Source of the DNA: Rhizobium sp. BK196
Lineage (GTDB): Bacteria; Pseudomonadota; Alphaproteobacteria; Rhizobiales; Rhizobiaceae
Assembly: GCF_014193255.1 (NCBI RefSeq)
Contig: NZ_JACHZB010000009.1
Coordinates: forward strand, 124,001-188,000
Length of the DNA stretch: 64,000 nt
Direction: 5' to 3'
Part shown: positions 44,273-52,237 of the stretch, piece by piece
Position numbering within the stretch: position 1 is the stretch's first letter
Layout of the letters: each line of letters begins with the position of its first letter
Notes under the pieces: model-generated
The model's database searches: none
What the model was told of the DNA's origin: nothing
The model's input: only the letters and a program-made list of their open reading frames with translations
Made by a program: the position numbers and the translations under genes

Positions 44273-44971
44273 TCAATCCCGGTTGAATTCGATGCCGTAG
44301 CCGATCCCGCGAACCGTACGGATGATGTCCCTTCCCATGACGGCCGAAAGCGCTCTTCGCAGCCTTCCGATATGGACGTTAACGGTTCTTGGGTCCACGA
44401 ACACACCTTGTGGCCAGGCCATAGATGACAGCTCGTCGCGCCGAAAGACGCGGCTGGGCTCGCCGGCCATCGTCCGCAAGAGCGCGAATTCGATCGGCCC
44501 GAGATGAATGTCGCGGCCGTCATAGGTGATACGATGGGCGCGCGTGTCGACGGTCAGCCCGCCGTCAGTGATGCCTTCCTGTTCCTGATGGGTGCAAGAC
44601 CGGCATCCGTCTGCGCCGAGCAGCCGTCTGAGCGCGCGCAGATATCGGTCGGGCTCGATCGGCCGGATAAAGACCTCATCCACGCCGGCGTTCAGAAACG
44701 CCTCGTAACGGTGCTCCGCTTCCGCCGGGACGAGCGTGACGATGCGCACTTGTCCGATCCCTTCATCCGATTTGAGTGATCTGCAAAGGTTGATCGCGAA
44801 CTCGTTTCTGCCGTCGAGGACGAGCCCGACATTCTTTTTCTGCCTGATCGCGTCGACCGTTTCAGCCGGGCCCATGGCAAGGTCAGTAGAAAATCCCTCA
44901 ACCTCGAGAATATGACGGAGCGTCAGCGAAAAGTCGGCATCGGGCGAGCTTATGACGATATTGGGTTTCAC
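44273..44971 (-). CDS. OmpR/PhoB-type response regulator with atypical receiver
   Basis: A 232-residue regulator from a GTG at 44971, where the receiver fold begins (KPNIVISSPDADFSLTL); an ATG at 45034 would add 21 unlikely residues. The phospho-acceptor site may be Asp in VGLVLDGRNEFAI, but the conserved Lys before Pro is Arg here (VFIRPIEPDRYL). The winged helix is canonical: LGPIEFALLRTMAGEPSRVF and DPRTVNVHIGRLRRAL. It starts upstream of the amidohydrolase on the same strand (13-base gap) and is divergent from a second regulator. No histidine kinase lies nearby. Confidence 0.82.
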   Translation of the reverse strand: MKPNIVISSPDADFSLTLRHILEVEGFSTDLAMGPAETVDAIRQKKNVGLVLDGRNEFAINLCRSLKSDEGIGQVRIVTLVPAEAEHRYEAFLNAGVDEVFIRPIEPDRYLRALRRLLGADGCRSCTHQEQEGITDGGLTVDTRAHRITYDGRDIHLGPIEFALLRTMAGEPSRVFRRDELSSMAWPQGVFVDPRTVNVHIGRLRRALSAVMGRDIIRTVRGIGYGIEFNRD

Positions 44972-45040
44972 CGGCGGCCCGCGAGAAATCGAGTTCCTTT
45001 TTGAATCGACAACTCTTGGATGTAACGATGCCATGAATGG

Positions 45041-45086
45041 TCACCGGCAGCAAAGACTATGATATTAAATATTATTTCCTCGGTGA
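45041..45086. promoter_or_regulatory. dyad and AT-rich core between divergent regulators
   Basis: TCACCG (45041-45046) and CGGTGA (45081-45086) are inverted around an AT-rich core with its own symmetry, ATATTAAATAT (45062-45072). The site is centred in the 200-base gap between the two response-regulator genes and could be their common operator. No base-level match to a known box. Confidence 0.4.
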
Positions 45087-45172
45087 TACGGCGATTTCGG
45101 GCTTTTGCCGCGCGGATTGATCCCCTCACATCTGCGACTTGAAGGTGCCGCATTCTGTGCTGTCCTGACCGG

Positions 45173-45880
45173 ATGGAAACGCCGCGACGGAAGTCCGCCA
45201 TACTCATTGCGACCGACGATTTCGCCTCCGCCGCACCGCTGGTGGAGGAGCTCGGCAGACACGGTTTCGCAAGCGCGGTCGTCGCGCCCGCTCAAGCCAC
45301 CGATCAAGTGCTCTCAGGCGGTCGCTTTCGAATTCTCATCATCTCCACGTCTACCACGCCCGAAATCGGCCTCGACCTGTGCCGGCGCATCCGCGCCGCG
45401 AGTTCGATACAGATCATCCTTTTGAGTGGAGCTGAGGAGCAACTCGACGGTCTTGAGGCGGGCGCTGATTATTGCCTTCCCTTTCACGCGGATATGCACA
45501 AGCTGATGGTCCATGTGCGAGCACTCTTGCGCAGATCCGACTTGTATAAGGACGAGCGCCGGCCCACCCTCAATTTTGAGGGCTGGCGCGTCGATCCGCG
45601 CCGTCGAGAGTTGTTGGCGCCTGATGGCTCGCATGTCGCACTACTGGCGGCAGAATTCGAGATCCTGATCGCCTTGTGCCGACAGCCAGGCGTCGTCCTG
45701 TCACGTCGGGCGCTCTTGGACGCCACGCATATCGGCCTCGGCAGGCCACTTGAGCGCAGTGTGGACGTGCATATCTGCCGGCTGCGCCGCAAGCTAGCTC
45801 AGGGCGGAAATGCCCTCCAACTCATCCAGACCGTGCGTCTTGGCGGTTATGTCTTCATCGGGGAAATCAACCCTGAATAA
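45173..45880 (+). CDS. OmpR-type winged-helix regulator with pseudo-receiver
   Basis: A 235-residue protein. The N-terminal domain has the receiver start KSAILIATDDFASA, but where the phospho-acceptor aspartate should be it reads LIISTSTTPEIG, and the conserved lysine is missing (DYCLPFHADMH). The winged helix is well kept: VALLAAEFEILIALCRQPGV and LERSVDVHICRLRRKL. It therefore probably acts without phosphorylation. It is divergent from the regulator at 44273-44971 and is followed by traR. The start codon has only a weak ribosome site. Control of its neighbour or of the OCD-PrpD locus is inference. Confidence 0.82.
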   Translation: METPRRKSAILIATDDFASAAPLVEELGRHGFASAVVAPAQATDQVLSGGRFRILIISTSTTPEIGLDLCRRIRAASSIQIILLSGAEEQLDGLEAGADYCLPFHADMHKLMVHVRALLRRSDLYKDERRPTLNFEGWRVDPRRRELLAPDGSHVALLAAEFEILIALCRQPGVVLSRRALLDATHIGLGRPLERSVDVHICRLRRKLAQGGNALQLIQTVRLGGYVFIGEINPE

Positions 45881-46002
45881 GTACGGATTCCAATTTTCGT
45901 GCCATGGGTGTTTAATCCCCGGTTGCAGGCATATGGGAGTGGTGATGATGCCCGGTTGGGCGTGTCTTTGGTCGCGCAGCCGGCCAACGGGAGCGATTTG
46001 CA

Positions 46003-46707
46003 TTGAAAAAACGACTGGATAACCTGATTGATGTTTTGAGCCTTTCGACCGATGAACGTTCGACGCACCACGCACTCCTGTCATTCGCCGAGCAATGCGG
46101 CTTCGACCATTTCGCTTATGTAAACGTGCGTGCCGGCGATACCGAAGCCTTCTCCAACTACCCGCCGGAATGGCAGGATATCTACTTCGCAAACCAGTAT
46201 CAGACGGTCGATCCGGTCATCACCGCCGCAAAACGCTTGCTGAAGCCATTTCATTGGTCGGCGACGGGCCTCTGGTGGTCCTCCTCACCGGAAGAACGAA
46301 AATTCTACGAGCATGCCCGTCAATTTGGCATCGTTTCCGGGCTCTCGATGCCGATCCCCACCGAATTTGGTCGGGTAGCGGTTTTGACACTGGCGTCGAA
46401 GCTTCCCGATTTCCGATTCGACGGTGCAATCGATGACATTCGCGCGGCGACCGCCACAGCCATGGTCCATGCAACGCTAAAAATCGCCGATCCGTCCACC
46501 ATGCGAAGAGCGGATGTCAGCCTGTCCGTGCGGGAAAAGGAATGCCTGAGTTGGGCCGCACGCGGCAAATCGATGTCGCTGACGGCCGACATCCTCGGGA
46601 TCAAGAAGGTGACCGTTCGCTACTATCTGGACGGCGCGCGACGCAAGCTCGGTGCCCATACGACGTCGAATGCGATCTATCTGGCGACGCGCCTCGGCCT
46701 GATATGA
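46003..46707 (+). CDS. traR: quorum-sensing regulator TraR (LuxR family)
   Basis: A 234-residue LuxR protein. The acyl-homoserine-lactone domain aligns with TraR: LDNLIDVLSLSTDERSTHHA, then the ligand-pocket residues in YPPEWQDIYFANQYQTVDPV and the Trp of FHWSATGLWWSS. The C-terminal helix-turn-helix is LSVREKECLSWAARGKSMSL and ILGIKKVTVRYYLDGARRKL. The start is a TTG at 46003 with GGGAG at 45989-45993. It faces trbI and is followed by a hairpin terminator. With the TraI signal it should activate tra, trb and probably rep transcription. I find no traM next to it. Confidence 0.9.
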   Translation: MKKRLDNLIDVLSLSTDERSTHHALLSFAEQCGFDHFAYVNVRAGDTEAFSNYPPEWQDIYFANQYQTVDPVITAAKRLLKPFHWSATGLWWSSSPEERKFYEHARQFGIVSGLSMPIPTEFGRVAVLTLASKLPDFRFDGAIDDIRAATATAMVHATLKIADPSTMRRADVSLSVREKECLSWAARGKSMSLTADILGIKKVTVRYYLDGARRKLGAHTTSNAIYLATRLGLI

Positions 46708-46759
46708 AGATCTGGGCCGCGGCGCTTGGCATCAAAGCGAGCCCGTATGGTTTTGAGCT

Positions 46760-46784
46760 GGACTGCCGATGCCAGTCCGTTTTT
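46760..46784 (+). terminator. rho-independent terminator after traR
   Basis: GGACTG (46760-46765) and CAGTCC (46773-46778) form a 6-base stem with a 7-base loop, followed by GTTTTT. It lies 53 bases after the traR stop and ends that transcript before the convergent trbI gene. Confidence 0.7.
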
Positions 46785-46992
46785 AGTGGGTCGTCGTAAT
46801 GGCCCGGTATTGAGAAAGCTCTCCCAGGCCACATGAAGGGTCCGATTCGAGCTATATCCGAAATACATTACGCGTAGCGATGTCCGACCGGGGGCGTCCG
46901 CTTGCATCGTCCTTTCGCTGCACACAATTGCAACAAGCGACGCCGTTCTGACAATTGATGTCTGTGGTGGATAATTCGACATGGCTGTTGCC

Positions 46993-48285
46993 CTAGAATG
47001 CGGGATAGGCGCCCGGAAAGACGATGTCCTGGTCGACGAGGAGGTTGAACCTGTAACCGGACCGGATTTGCAATGTCGGCTGGACGTTCAGGTTCTTGTC
47101 GATCGTCCGCTCGGCAACGCGTCCGAAGGATTCGGCAAAATTGCGCCTTGCAGCGTCAGAGGCGGTGTCCTGTGTCGCCCGCGCCGAGCTTTCGGGAATG
47201 GAGGCATCGATGCCCGTTCCAATCAGGGCGATAAGGGCTGCTGACCCGAAGGTGCGAAGCGTGTGGTTGTCGACGCGATCTCTGAAGCCCCCGTAACCTT
47301 CCGCGTCCGTGCCGGCCATGCCGCCAATCTGCAGCGTCTGGCCGTTGGGGAAGATGAGATCGGTCCATACGACCAGCACGCGCGCCTGGCCGAAAGCGAT
47401 CTTGGAATCGTAGCGCCCGAAGAGCTTTGACCCTTGCGGGATCAGCAGGCGGTTGCCGGTCGCGCTGTCATAGACGTTCTGGCTGACCTGGGCGCTGATC
47501 CGCCCCGGCAGGTCGGAATTGATTCCTGAGATGAGCGTTGCGGGAATGACAGATCCCCGTTTGAGCTCATAGGGCGAAAGCCGTGGCACGACCCTGTTTG
47601 GCAGGTAGCCGAGCTCCTTTATGTCCTCATTGAAGAAATCCTCCTTCGAAAGTTGCTTGTTCGGGTCTGCATTCTGGCCGGCAGATCCCCCCTCGAGCGC
47701 GGCTTGATAGAGATCGAGGGGCGAAGATGGCGTTCTGACGGCCGAGCGTCGCTCCGCCTCATCGCCAGGCGGCGCGGGGACGCGGGCCTGCGTGATATCG
47801 ACTGGAAGCGGCGAATCCAGCGCCGCTTCCGCCGCCTGCAAACGTGCCATGCGGCGGCGCTCGATCTCCCGCAAATAGCGTTCGCGCCCTTCGCGTGCCA
47901 GCCGAGCTTCGAGATTGTCTTCGGATTCAGGCTCTACCGCTTCTGGAGCCGCCTTCTGGATGACGGGCGGTGGATCGGGCGTCAACTGTTTGGGCGCCGT
48001 CTCGGGAGGCTGCGGTTTGAACCGGTCGGCCGGCTCTGGCTCGCCGATTATGCCGTCCTGGATCCCCCGTTTGAGCTGGTCCGCATAGTTCGATGCGGGG
48101 ATGCCGGCTGCGTCCTCCTGCTGCGCTTGCCTGCCGTAGAATCCCCGGCCTGCAAGGCCGAAAATGATCACTGCAAAGAAGATCAGGATCAGGCCGAGCG
48201 TTACGAGCACCGGCAACCGGCTGAGGCGACGCATCGTCTGGCTCTGTCCCTCCGGTGGGTGGCTGAGCTGGAGTGATTGAGCCAT
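46993..48285 (-). CDS. trbI: conjugal transfer protein TrbI (VirB10-like)
   Basis: A 430-residue energy-coupling protein spanning the envelope. It has a short cytosolic end, one membrane helix (LPVLVTLGLILIFFAVIIFG), a long Pro/Glu-rich periplasmic linker, and a C-terminal VirB10 domain with LLIPQGSKLFGRYDSKIAFG and the QIGGMAGTDAEGYGG segment. It connects the ATPases with the TrbG/TrbH outer complex. It is the last gene of the trb operon, 12 bases after trbH, and converges on traR. Length is normal for the family. Confidence 0.93.
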   Translation of the reverse strand: MAQSLQLSHPPEGQSQTMRRLSRLPVLVTLGLILIFFAVIIFGLAGRGFYGRQAQQEDAAGIPASNYADQLKRGIQDGIIGEPEPADRFKPQPPETAPKQLTPDPPPVIQKAAPEAVEPESEDNLEARLAREGRERYLREIERRRMARLQAAEAALDSPLPVDITQARVPAPPGDEAERRSAVRTPSSPLDLYQAALEGGSAGQNADPNKQLSKEDFFNEDIKELGYLPNRVVPRLSPYELKRGSVIPATLISGINSDLPGRISAQVSQNVYDSATGNRLLIPQGSKLFGRYDSKIAFGQARVLVVWTDLIFPNGQTLQIGGMAGTDAEGYGGFRDRVDNHTLRTFGSAALIALIGTGIDASIPESSARATQDTASDAARRNFAESFGRVAERTIDKNLNVQPTLQIRSGYRFNLLVDQDIVFPGAYPAF

Positions 48286-48297
48286 AGCGTGCTCCTG

Positions 48298-48723
48298 CTA
48301 GAATGTCGCCACGGACAAGGGGCCGATCGGCGTTACCCGCGCACCCGAGACGGCGTAGATTCGGGCAAGCCGCATCCCATCTGTCGAAAGACTGGCGAGA
48401 AGGCCATCGGGAGATTGCGTAAGACCGTAGGAGAGGACGATCGCCTTCGCCTCGGGCGTCGCACCGCTCGCGACGGTGTAGCCGGACGCTTTTAGCGACG
48501 CGCGCAGCGCCGGCGAGAATTCCGACGCCTCCTCTGAGAGCCTGATCAGGCTCGATGCGGGAGACAGACGCTCGGAAAGCCGGACCGCCATGTCGCCTGC
48601 GATCACCGCCGCGACGTCCGGCGAAACCGGTGCTGCCTCGATCGCAATCCCCCCGTTCCCGTTCGGAGCCTGGCAGCTGCCGAGAGCGATGCAGCACGCG
48701 AATGCAAGGAGCGATAAGCGCAT
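48298..48723 (-). CDS. trbH: conjugal transfer lipoprotein TrbH
   Basis: A 141-residue lipoprotein with signal MRLSLLAFACCIALGSCQAP; the lipobox LGSC gives an acylated cysteine. The mature part has VAAVIAGDMAVRLSERLSPA, as in TrbH of Ti and symbiotic plasmids, and works with TrbG in the outer-membrane core complex. It starts one base before the trbG stop on the coding strand, so it is coupled to it. Nothing is missing relative to the family. Confidence 0.88.
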   Translation of the reverse strand: MRLSLLAFACCIALGSCQAPNGNGGIAIEAAPVSPDVAAVIAGDMAVRLSERLSPASSLIRLSEEASEFSPALRASLKASGYTVASGATPEAKAIVLSYGLTQSPDGLLASLSTDGMRLARIYAVSGARVTPIGPLSVATF

Positions 48724-48724
48724 G

Positions 48725-49573
48725 TCAGCTGCTCCGCCGGATCGTGACCTGCTGCTTGCGCCAGCCGACGCCGGAGACGAGGACCGCGCGTTCGATATTG
48801 TAATCGACCACCATCATGTCGTTTGCGAGGCGATAGTTGACGATGCGGTTCTGCCCGCCGGAAACGACGAAGAGAACGGGCGCGTCCTGTCCGGCCAGGG
48901 TGCGGGGGAACTGGATATAGGTCTTTAGCCCGTCGGAATAGACGCGGGTCGGCTTCCATGCTGCGCTGCCGCTGACGGTATAGGAAAAGTTCAGACCCGC
49001 TGCCAGCACGCCCGTTCCGGGCGCCCCTTTGACCTCCAGACGTGCATTCACTTCGGCGAGCCTGTCGGAAACGTCGTCCGGATAGGAGAAGCCGACCCGT
49101 GCCATATACTGGCTGGGGTGGGATTTCAGCTGGATGTGATAGGTGCGCCGCGATGTCGTGATGACCATCGACGTCACCAAGCCGGGCTCTGCGGGCTTGA
49201 CGATCAGGTGGATCGCCTGACCCCCGACCGCTCCCGAAGTTGCCGGCTCCACCTTCCATCTGACCGTATCGCCGACGAGAACGTCGCGGACTACTTCGCC
49301 CGGTTCGAGCTCGATGTCACAGACCTGGAGGGGTGAACAGACGATCGAGGGCTGGGTCTCGCCGAACAGGAAGACAACCTTGCCATCGGGGCCTCTCGTG
49401 ACGAGACCTGGGCCGGCGCGCCATTTCGACGACAGGCTCGTCCCCTTCGTCTCGTTTGCGCTCATCGACTGTGCCCTGGTCGGCGCCACGCCGGCTGCCA
49501 TCGCAGCAAAGATCATAAAGGAGAAGGTAAGCGACCGATGTGTCCGGCAATCCATGAATTGTCCTCGCTTCAT
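48725..49573 (-). CDS. trbG: conjugal transfer protein TrbG (VirB9-like)
   Basis: A 282-residue periplasmic protein with a signal peptide ending near APTRAQS. The VirB9/CagX domain shows VLVGDTVRWKVEPATSG, YHIQLKSHPSQYMARVGFSY and the terminal VSGGQNRIVNYRLANDMMVV. The ATG at 49573 overlaps the trbF stop by four bases; a second ATG at 49555 has a better GAGGA site, and either would leave the signal intact. It forms the outer ring of the pore with TrbH and TrbI. Confidence 0.92.
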   Translation of the reverse strand: MKRGQFMDCRTHRSLTFSFMIFAAMAAGVAPTRAQSMSANETKGTSLSSKWRAGPGLVTRGPDGKVVFLFGETQPSIVCSPLQVCDIELEPGEVVRDVLVGDTVRWKVEPATSGAVGGQAIHLIVKPAEPGLVTSMVITTSRRTYHIQLKSHPSQYMARVGFSYPDDVSDRLAEVNARLEVKGAPGTGVLAAGLNFSYTVSGSAAWKPTRVYSDGLKTYIQFPRTLAGQDAPVLFVVSGGQNRIVNYRLANDMMVVDYNIERAVLVSGVGWRKQQVTIRRSS

Positions 49574-50247
49574 AACTGTGCGGTCCAGTCGAGGTCTTTG
49601 AGATAAAGCCCGATCGGGTTCAGGCGGATCGTCGCCTCGTCCTGTGGTGCCGTCATCGTCACCGTGGCGATCGCCCTGAACCGTCGCGTGCCGGTTTCCT
49701 TGCCGTGCCGATCACGTTCGAACTCCGTCCAATCGATCTGGTATGACTGGTTCGACAACGCCACTATATTGTTGACTTCGACGGCCACCGTTGCAGTCTT
49801 CGCCTTTTCAAAGGGGGAATTGCCGCGAAACCACGCGTTGATCTTCTGGGTCGACGGATCGGAGGTTCTGAGCAACGCATAGGTCCGGTCGATATATTGC
49901 TTTTGCACGACCGCATCGGGGGTGACCGATCGAAAGCTGGTAACGAAGCCGCCAAGTGTCGCGCGCACGACGCGGGCATCCGCATATTCTATATGTTCGG
50001 GAAACCCCGCCGAAACGGGCGTACCAAGCCTGTCGACCTCGACGATATAGGGGACGAGTTGAACCTGGGCGCTAAGGTATAGTGCGTAGCCGACACCGAC
50101 GAGGGCGATCGACAGAGAGAGAACGGCAACGATGCGCCAGGCCGTCGCTGCCCTGACATAGGACCCATAGCGCTCGTTCCATTCCAAGCGCGCTGCGAGG
50201 TACGGGTTCTCCGAGGCAGTCGGCATCACCTTTTCTTCGCTTCTCAT
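49570..50247 (-). CDS. trbF: conjugal transfer protein TrbF (VirB8-like)
   Basis: A 225-residue inner-membrane assembly factor. One helix (TAWRIVAVLSLSIALVGVGY) follows a short cytosolic end. The periplasmic VirB8 domain has VPYIVEVDRLGTPVSAGFPE and WTEFERDRHGKETGTRRFRA. It overlaps trbL and trbG by four bases each. It nucleates assembly with TrbI and TrbG. The family length is usual. An alternative start seven codons later (MPTASENPYL) is possible. Confidence 0.92.
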   Translation of the reverse strand: MRSEEKVMPTASENPYLAARLEWNERYGSYVRAATAWRIVAVLSLSIALVGVGYALYLSAQVQLVPYIVEVDRLGTPVSAGFPEHIEYADARVVRATLGGFVTSFRSVTPDAVVQKQYIDRTYALLRTSDPSTQKINAWFRGNSPFEKAKTATVAVEVNNIVALSNQSYQIDWTEFERDRHGKETGTRRFRAIATVTMTAPQDEATIRLNPIGLYLKDLDWTAQL

Positions 50248-51446
50248 GGGCGCTGCCCTTGTCGGAGCGCCGTCGAGGACGGCCTGGCCGCGGTCATGCG
50301 TGCCTGGTCGAGCTTGGCATTGGCAAGGCCGATCAGCGAGCTCGCACGCGATCCGGGCGCGTCGATGGCCTTGTCCTTCATGGCCGAGGCGGTAGCCTTG
50401 CCTGCGGCCCCGACGCCTTCGGCCATGCCGCTTGAGATAGCGCCCGCGATCGAAGCGCCGCCTGCCCGGCTCGACCGGGCCGCCGCCATGCCGGCCGATG
50501 CGCTGCCGGCGACCAGGAACCCTGCGCCCGCTGCAAAGGATGCGGCCTGGCCGCCGTGCCGGATGACCTCCATGCCGTTGCCGACCGAAACACCCTGGAT
50601 GACGCCCTGGATGATGTTTGGCACATAGATCGCGATAACGAACACCACGACCGCAATTCCGGCGATTGCGAGCAGCGTCTGGAACTGCTCGCCGATTTCT
50701 GGACGGTTGGCCAGGCCGATCAAAACCTCAGAGCCGATGCGAGCGATCATGACGAGCGCCATCAGCTTCATTCCGACGCTGAACGCGTAGACCAGATATT
50801 TGATGGCGAAGTCCTTGGTGAAGGACGAACCGCCGAGCCCCAGCATGATCATCCCGGCGAGTAGGCCGATATACATCTCCGCCATGATCGCCACGAAGAT
50901 CGCGGCCACCAGGGAAAACGCGATGACGACCACGATCGTTGCGAAGGCAGCCGAGACGGCGAGCGCGTTGTCCTCGAAGAGGCCGAAGCGGATTTTTTCA
51001 GCCATCTTGCCGGCGACCACCAGTCCTGCATTGAAGATATCTGCCGGTGAGGCATTGCCGCCGGACGCCCCGAGCTGGAACAGACTGTCGACAACGGCCT
51101 TCGCAAAGCTCGGCCCCTGATCGAGGACGAGTGCGAAGAATCCGACGAACATGATACGACGCACGAGCACCGCGAACCATTCCTGCAGCGATGGCGCCTG
51201 CAATGCGAGCCAGATCGCGGCAAGACCGATCTCGATCGAAGCCAGGATCCAGAAGAGCGATCGTGCCGCATTCGAGACGGTCTGTTCCCAGCCCCGGGCC
51301 GCACTGCTGATCTCGTCCTGCAAGGATGTGATGAGGGAGCCTTCCTGGGCATGGGCGGGAACAACAGTCAGGGCAAGACCGAAGACTGCGCAAGCCACGG
51401 CACGCCCGGCAATCGCTGCGGTGTGACTTTGCGCCGACCTCACCAT
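50244..51446 (-). CDS. trbL: conjugal transfer protein TrbL (VirB6-like)
   Basis: A 400-residue polytopic inner-membrane protein of the VirB6/TrbL family. A signal-like N-terminus (VACAVFGLALTVVPAHAQEG) and about six helices are seen, including AAFATIVVVIAFSLVAAIFV. The Ala/Gly/Ser-rich cytosolic tail is longer than the core. The ATG at 51446 overlaps the trbJ stop by seven bases; the upstream in-frame extension lies inside trbJ. Because trbL begins within trbJ there is no room for trbK, which sits between them in Ti plasmids. Confidence 0.9.
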   Translation of the reverse strand: MVRSAQSHTAAIAGRAVACAVFGLALTVVPAHAQEGSLITSLQDEISSAARGWEQTVSNAARSLFWILASIEIGLAAIWLALQAPSLQEWFAVLVRRIMFVGFFALVLDQGPSFAKAVVDSLFQLGASGGNASPADIFNAGLVVAGKMAEKIRFGLFEDNALAVSAAFATIVVVIAFSLVAAIFVAIMAEMYIGLLAGMIMLGLGGSSFTKDFAIKYLVYAFSVGMKLMALVMIARIGSEVLIGLANRPEIGEQFQTLLAIAGIAVVVFVIAIYVPNIIQGVIQGVSVGNGMEVIRHGGQAASFAAGAGFLVAGSASAGMAAARSSRAGGASIAGAISSGMAEGVGAAGKATASAMKDKAIDAPGSRASSLIGLANAKLDQARMTAARPSSTALRQGQRP

Positions 51447-52237
51447 TGCGGCTCCATGGTCCGGCCGCCCGTCGTTGAAGGGATCGTGGACTGAAAGAAG
51501 CGCTCGCGGCGGGCCTGCGCAAGGTCTTTGTCCGTCTGTTCGTTTTGCAGCCACGCCCCCATCATCGTCATCTGTTGCGAGACGAGACCGCGAAGCTTCT
51601 GCATCTGGGCGACTTGCTGGGCGGCGATCTGGTGGCCGACCTGAAGCGCCTTCAGCTGCCCGTCGGCCCCCTCCGACAGGGAGCGAAGGGATGCCATCGT
51701 CGACTCCTCGCTGTCGAATTGCCTTGCCGTCAGGCTCGCCGCGCTCAGAGTTGCCGCGATCGTGTCTCGATTGGTGTCCGACCAGGTCTGATAGGTGGTT
51801 GAAAAGCCCTCAGCGCTCGGCAGGCTTGTCCGCAGACTTGCATAGCTTGAAAAACGCTGGCGTAAAATGTCGTCGGCATTGGCCATCGAGAAGGCGATGC
51901 TCTGGCCGTCGGAGACGACCCGGCGCAACTGATTGAGGTCGCCCTCGACCTCTCCCCAGATATGGGCAGGAAGCTGCTTCGTGTTCTGCAGCATGTTTTC
52001 GTAGATCTTCAGTTGGTTTTGGATCTGCTCGGCAAGCTGGGTGATCTGGGTCAGCTGATTATCGACCTGCACCCCGGAACTTTGAAGCAGCTTGACGAGC
52101 TCACCATTGTTGGCAAGCTGCGTGAATTCGGTCGCAGCACCGGTTGCGGCCCCCGCCATAACGACAGGCGGTCTGGCTCCTGCCGCCATGAGGACGGCAA
52201 GTGAAAGGGCCAGGATGCGGCTGCTAGAGCATGACAT
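51440..52237 (-). CDS. trbJ: conjugal transfer protein TrbJ (VirB5-like)
   Basis: A 265-residue exported minor pilus component. The signal peptide ends near VVMAGA. The mature protein is Gln-rich and helical (QLTQITQLAEQIQNQLKIYE, then NMLQNTKQLPAHIWGE), as in VirB5/TrbJ. Start overlaps the end of trbE by 14 bases. It helps nucleate the pilus built from TrbC. Ending RRERFFQSTIPSTTGGRTMEPQW is within the normal length range. Confidence 0.9.
   Translation of the reverse strand: MSCSSSRILALSLAVLMAAGARPPVVMAGAATGAATEFTQLANNGELVKLLQSSGVQVDNQLTQITQLAEQIQNQLKIYENMLQNTKQLPAHIWGEVEGDLNQLRRVVSDGQSIAFSMANADDILRQRFSSYASLRTSLPSAEGFSTTYQTWSDTNRDTIAATLSAASLTARQFDSEESTMASLRSLSEGADGQLKALQVGHQIAAQQVAQMQKLRGLVSQQMTMMGAWLQNEQTDKDLAQARRERFFQSTIPSTTGGRTMEPQW

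Noticed and set aside
46677..46982. Minus-strand frame as a possible traM
   Set aside because: It shows none of the helical TraM pattern and overlaps the end of traR and its terminator.
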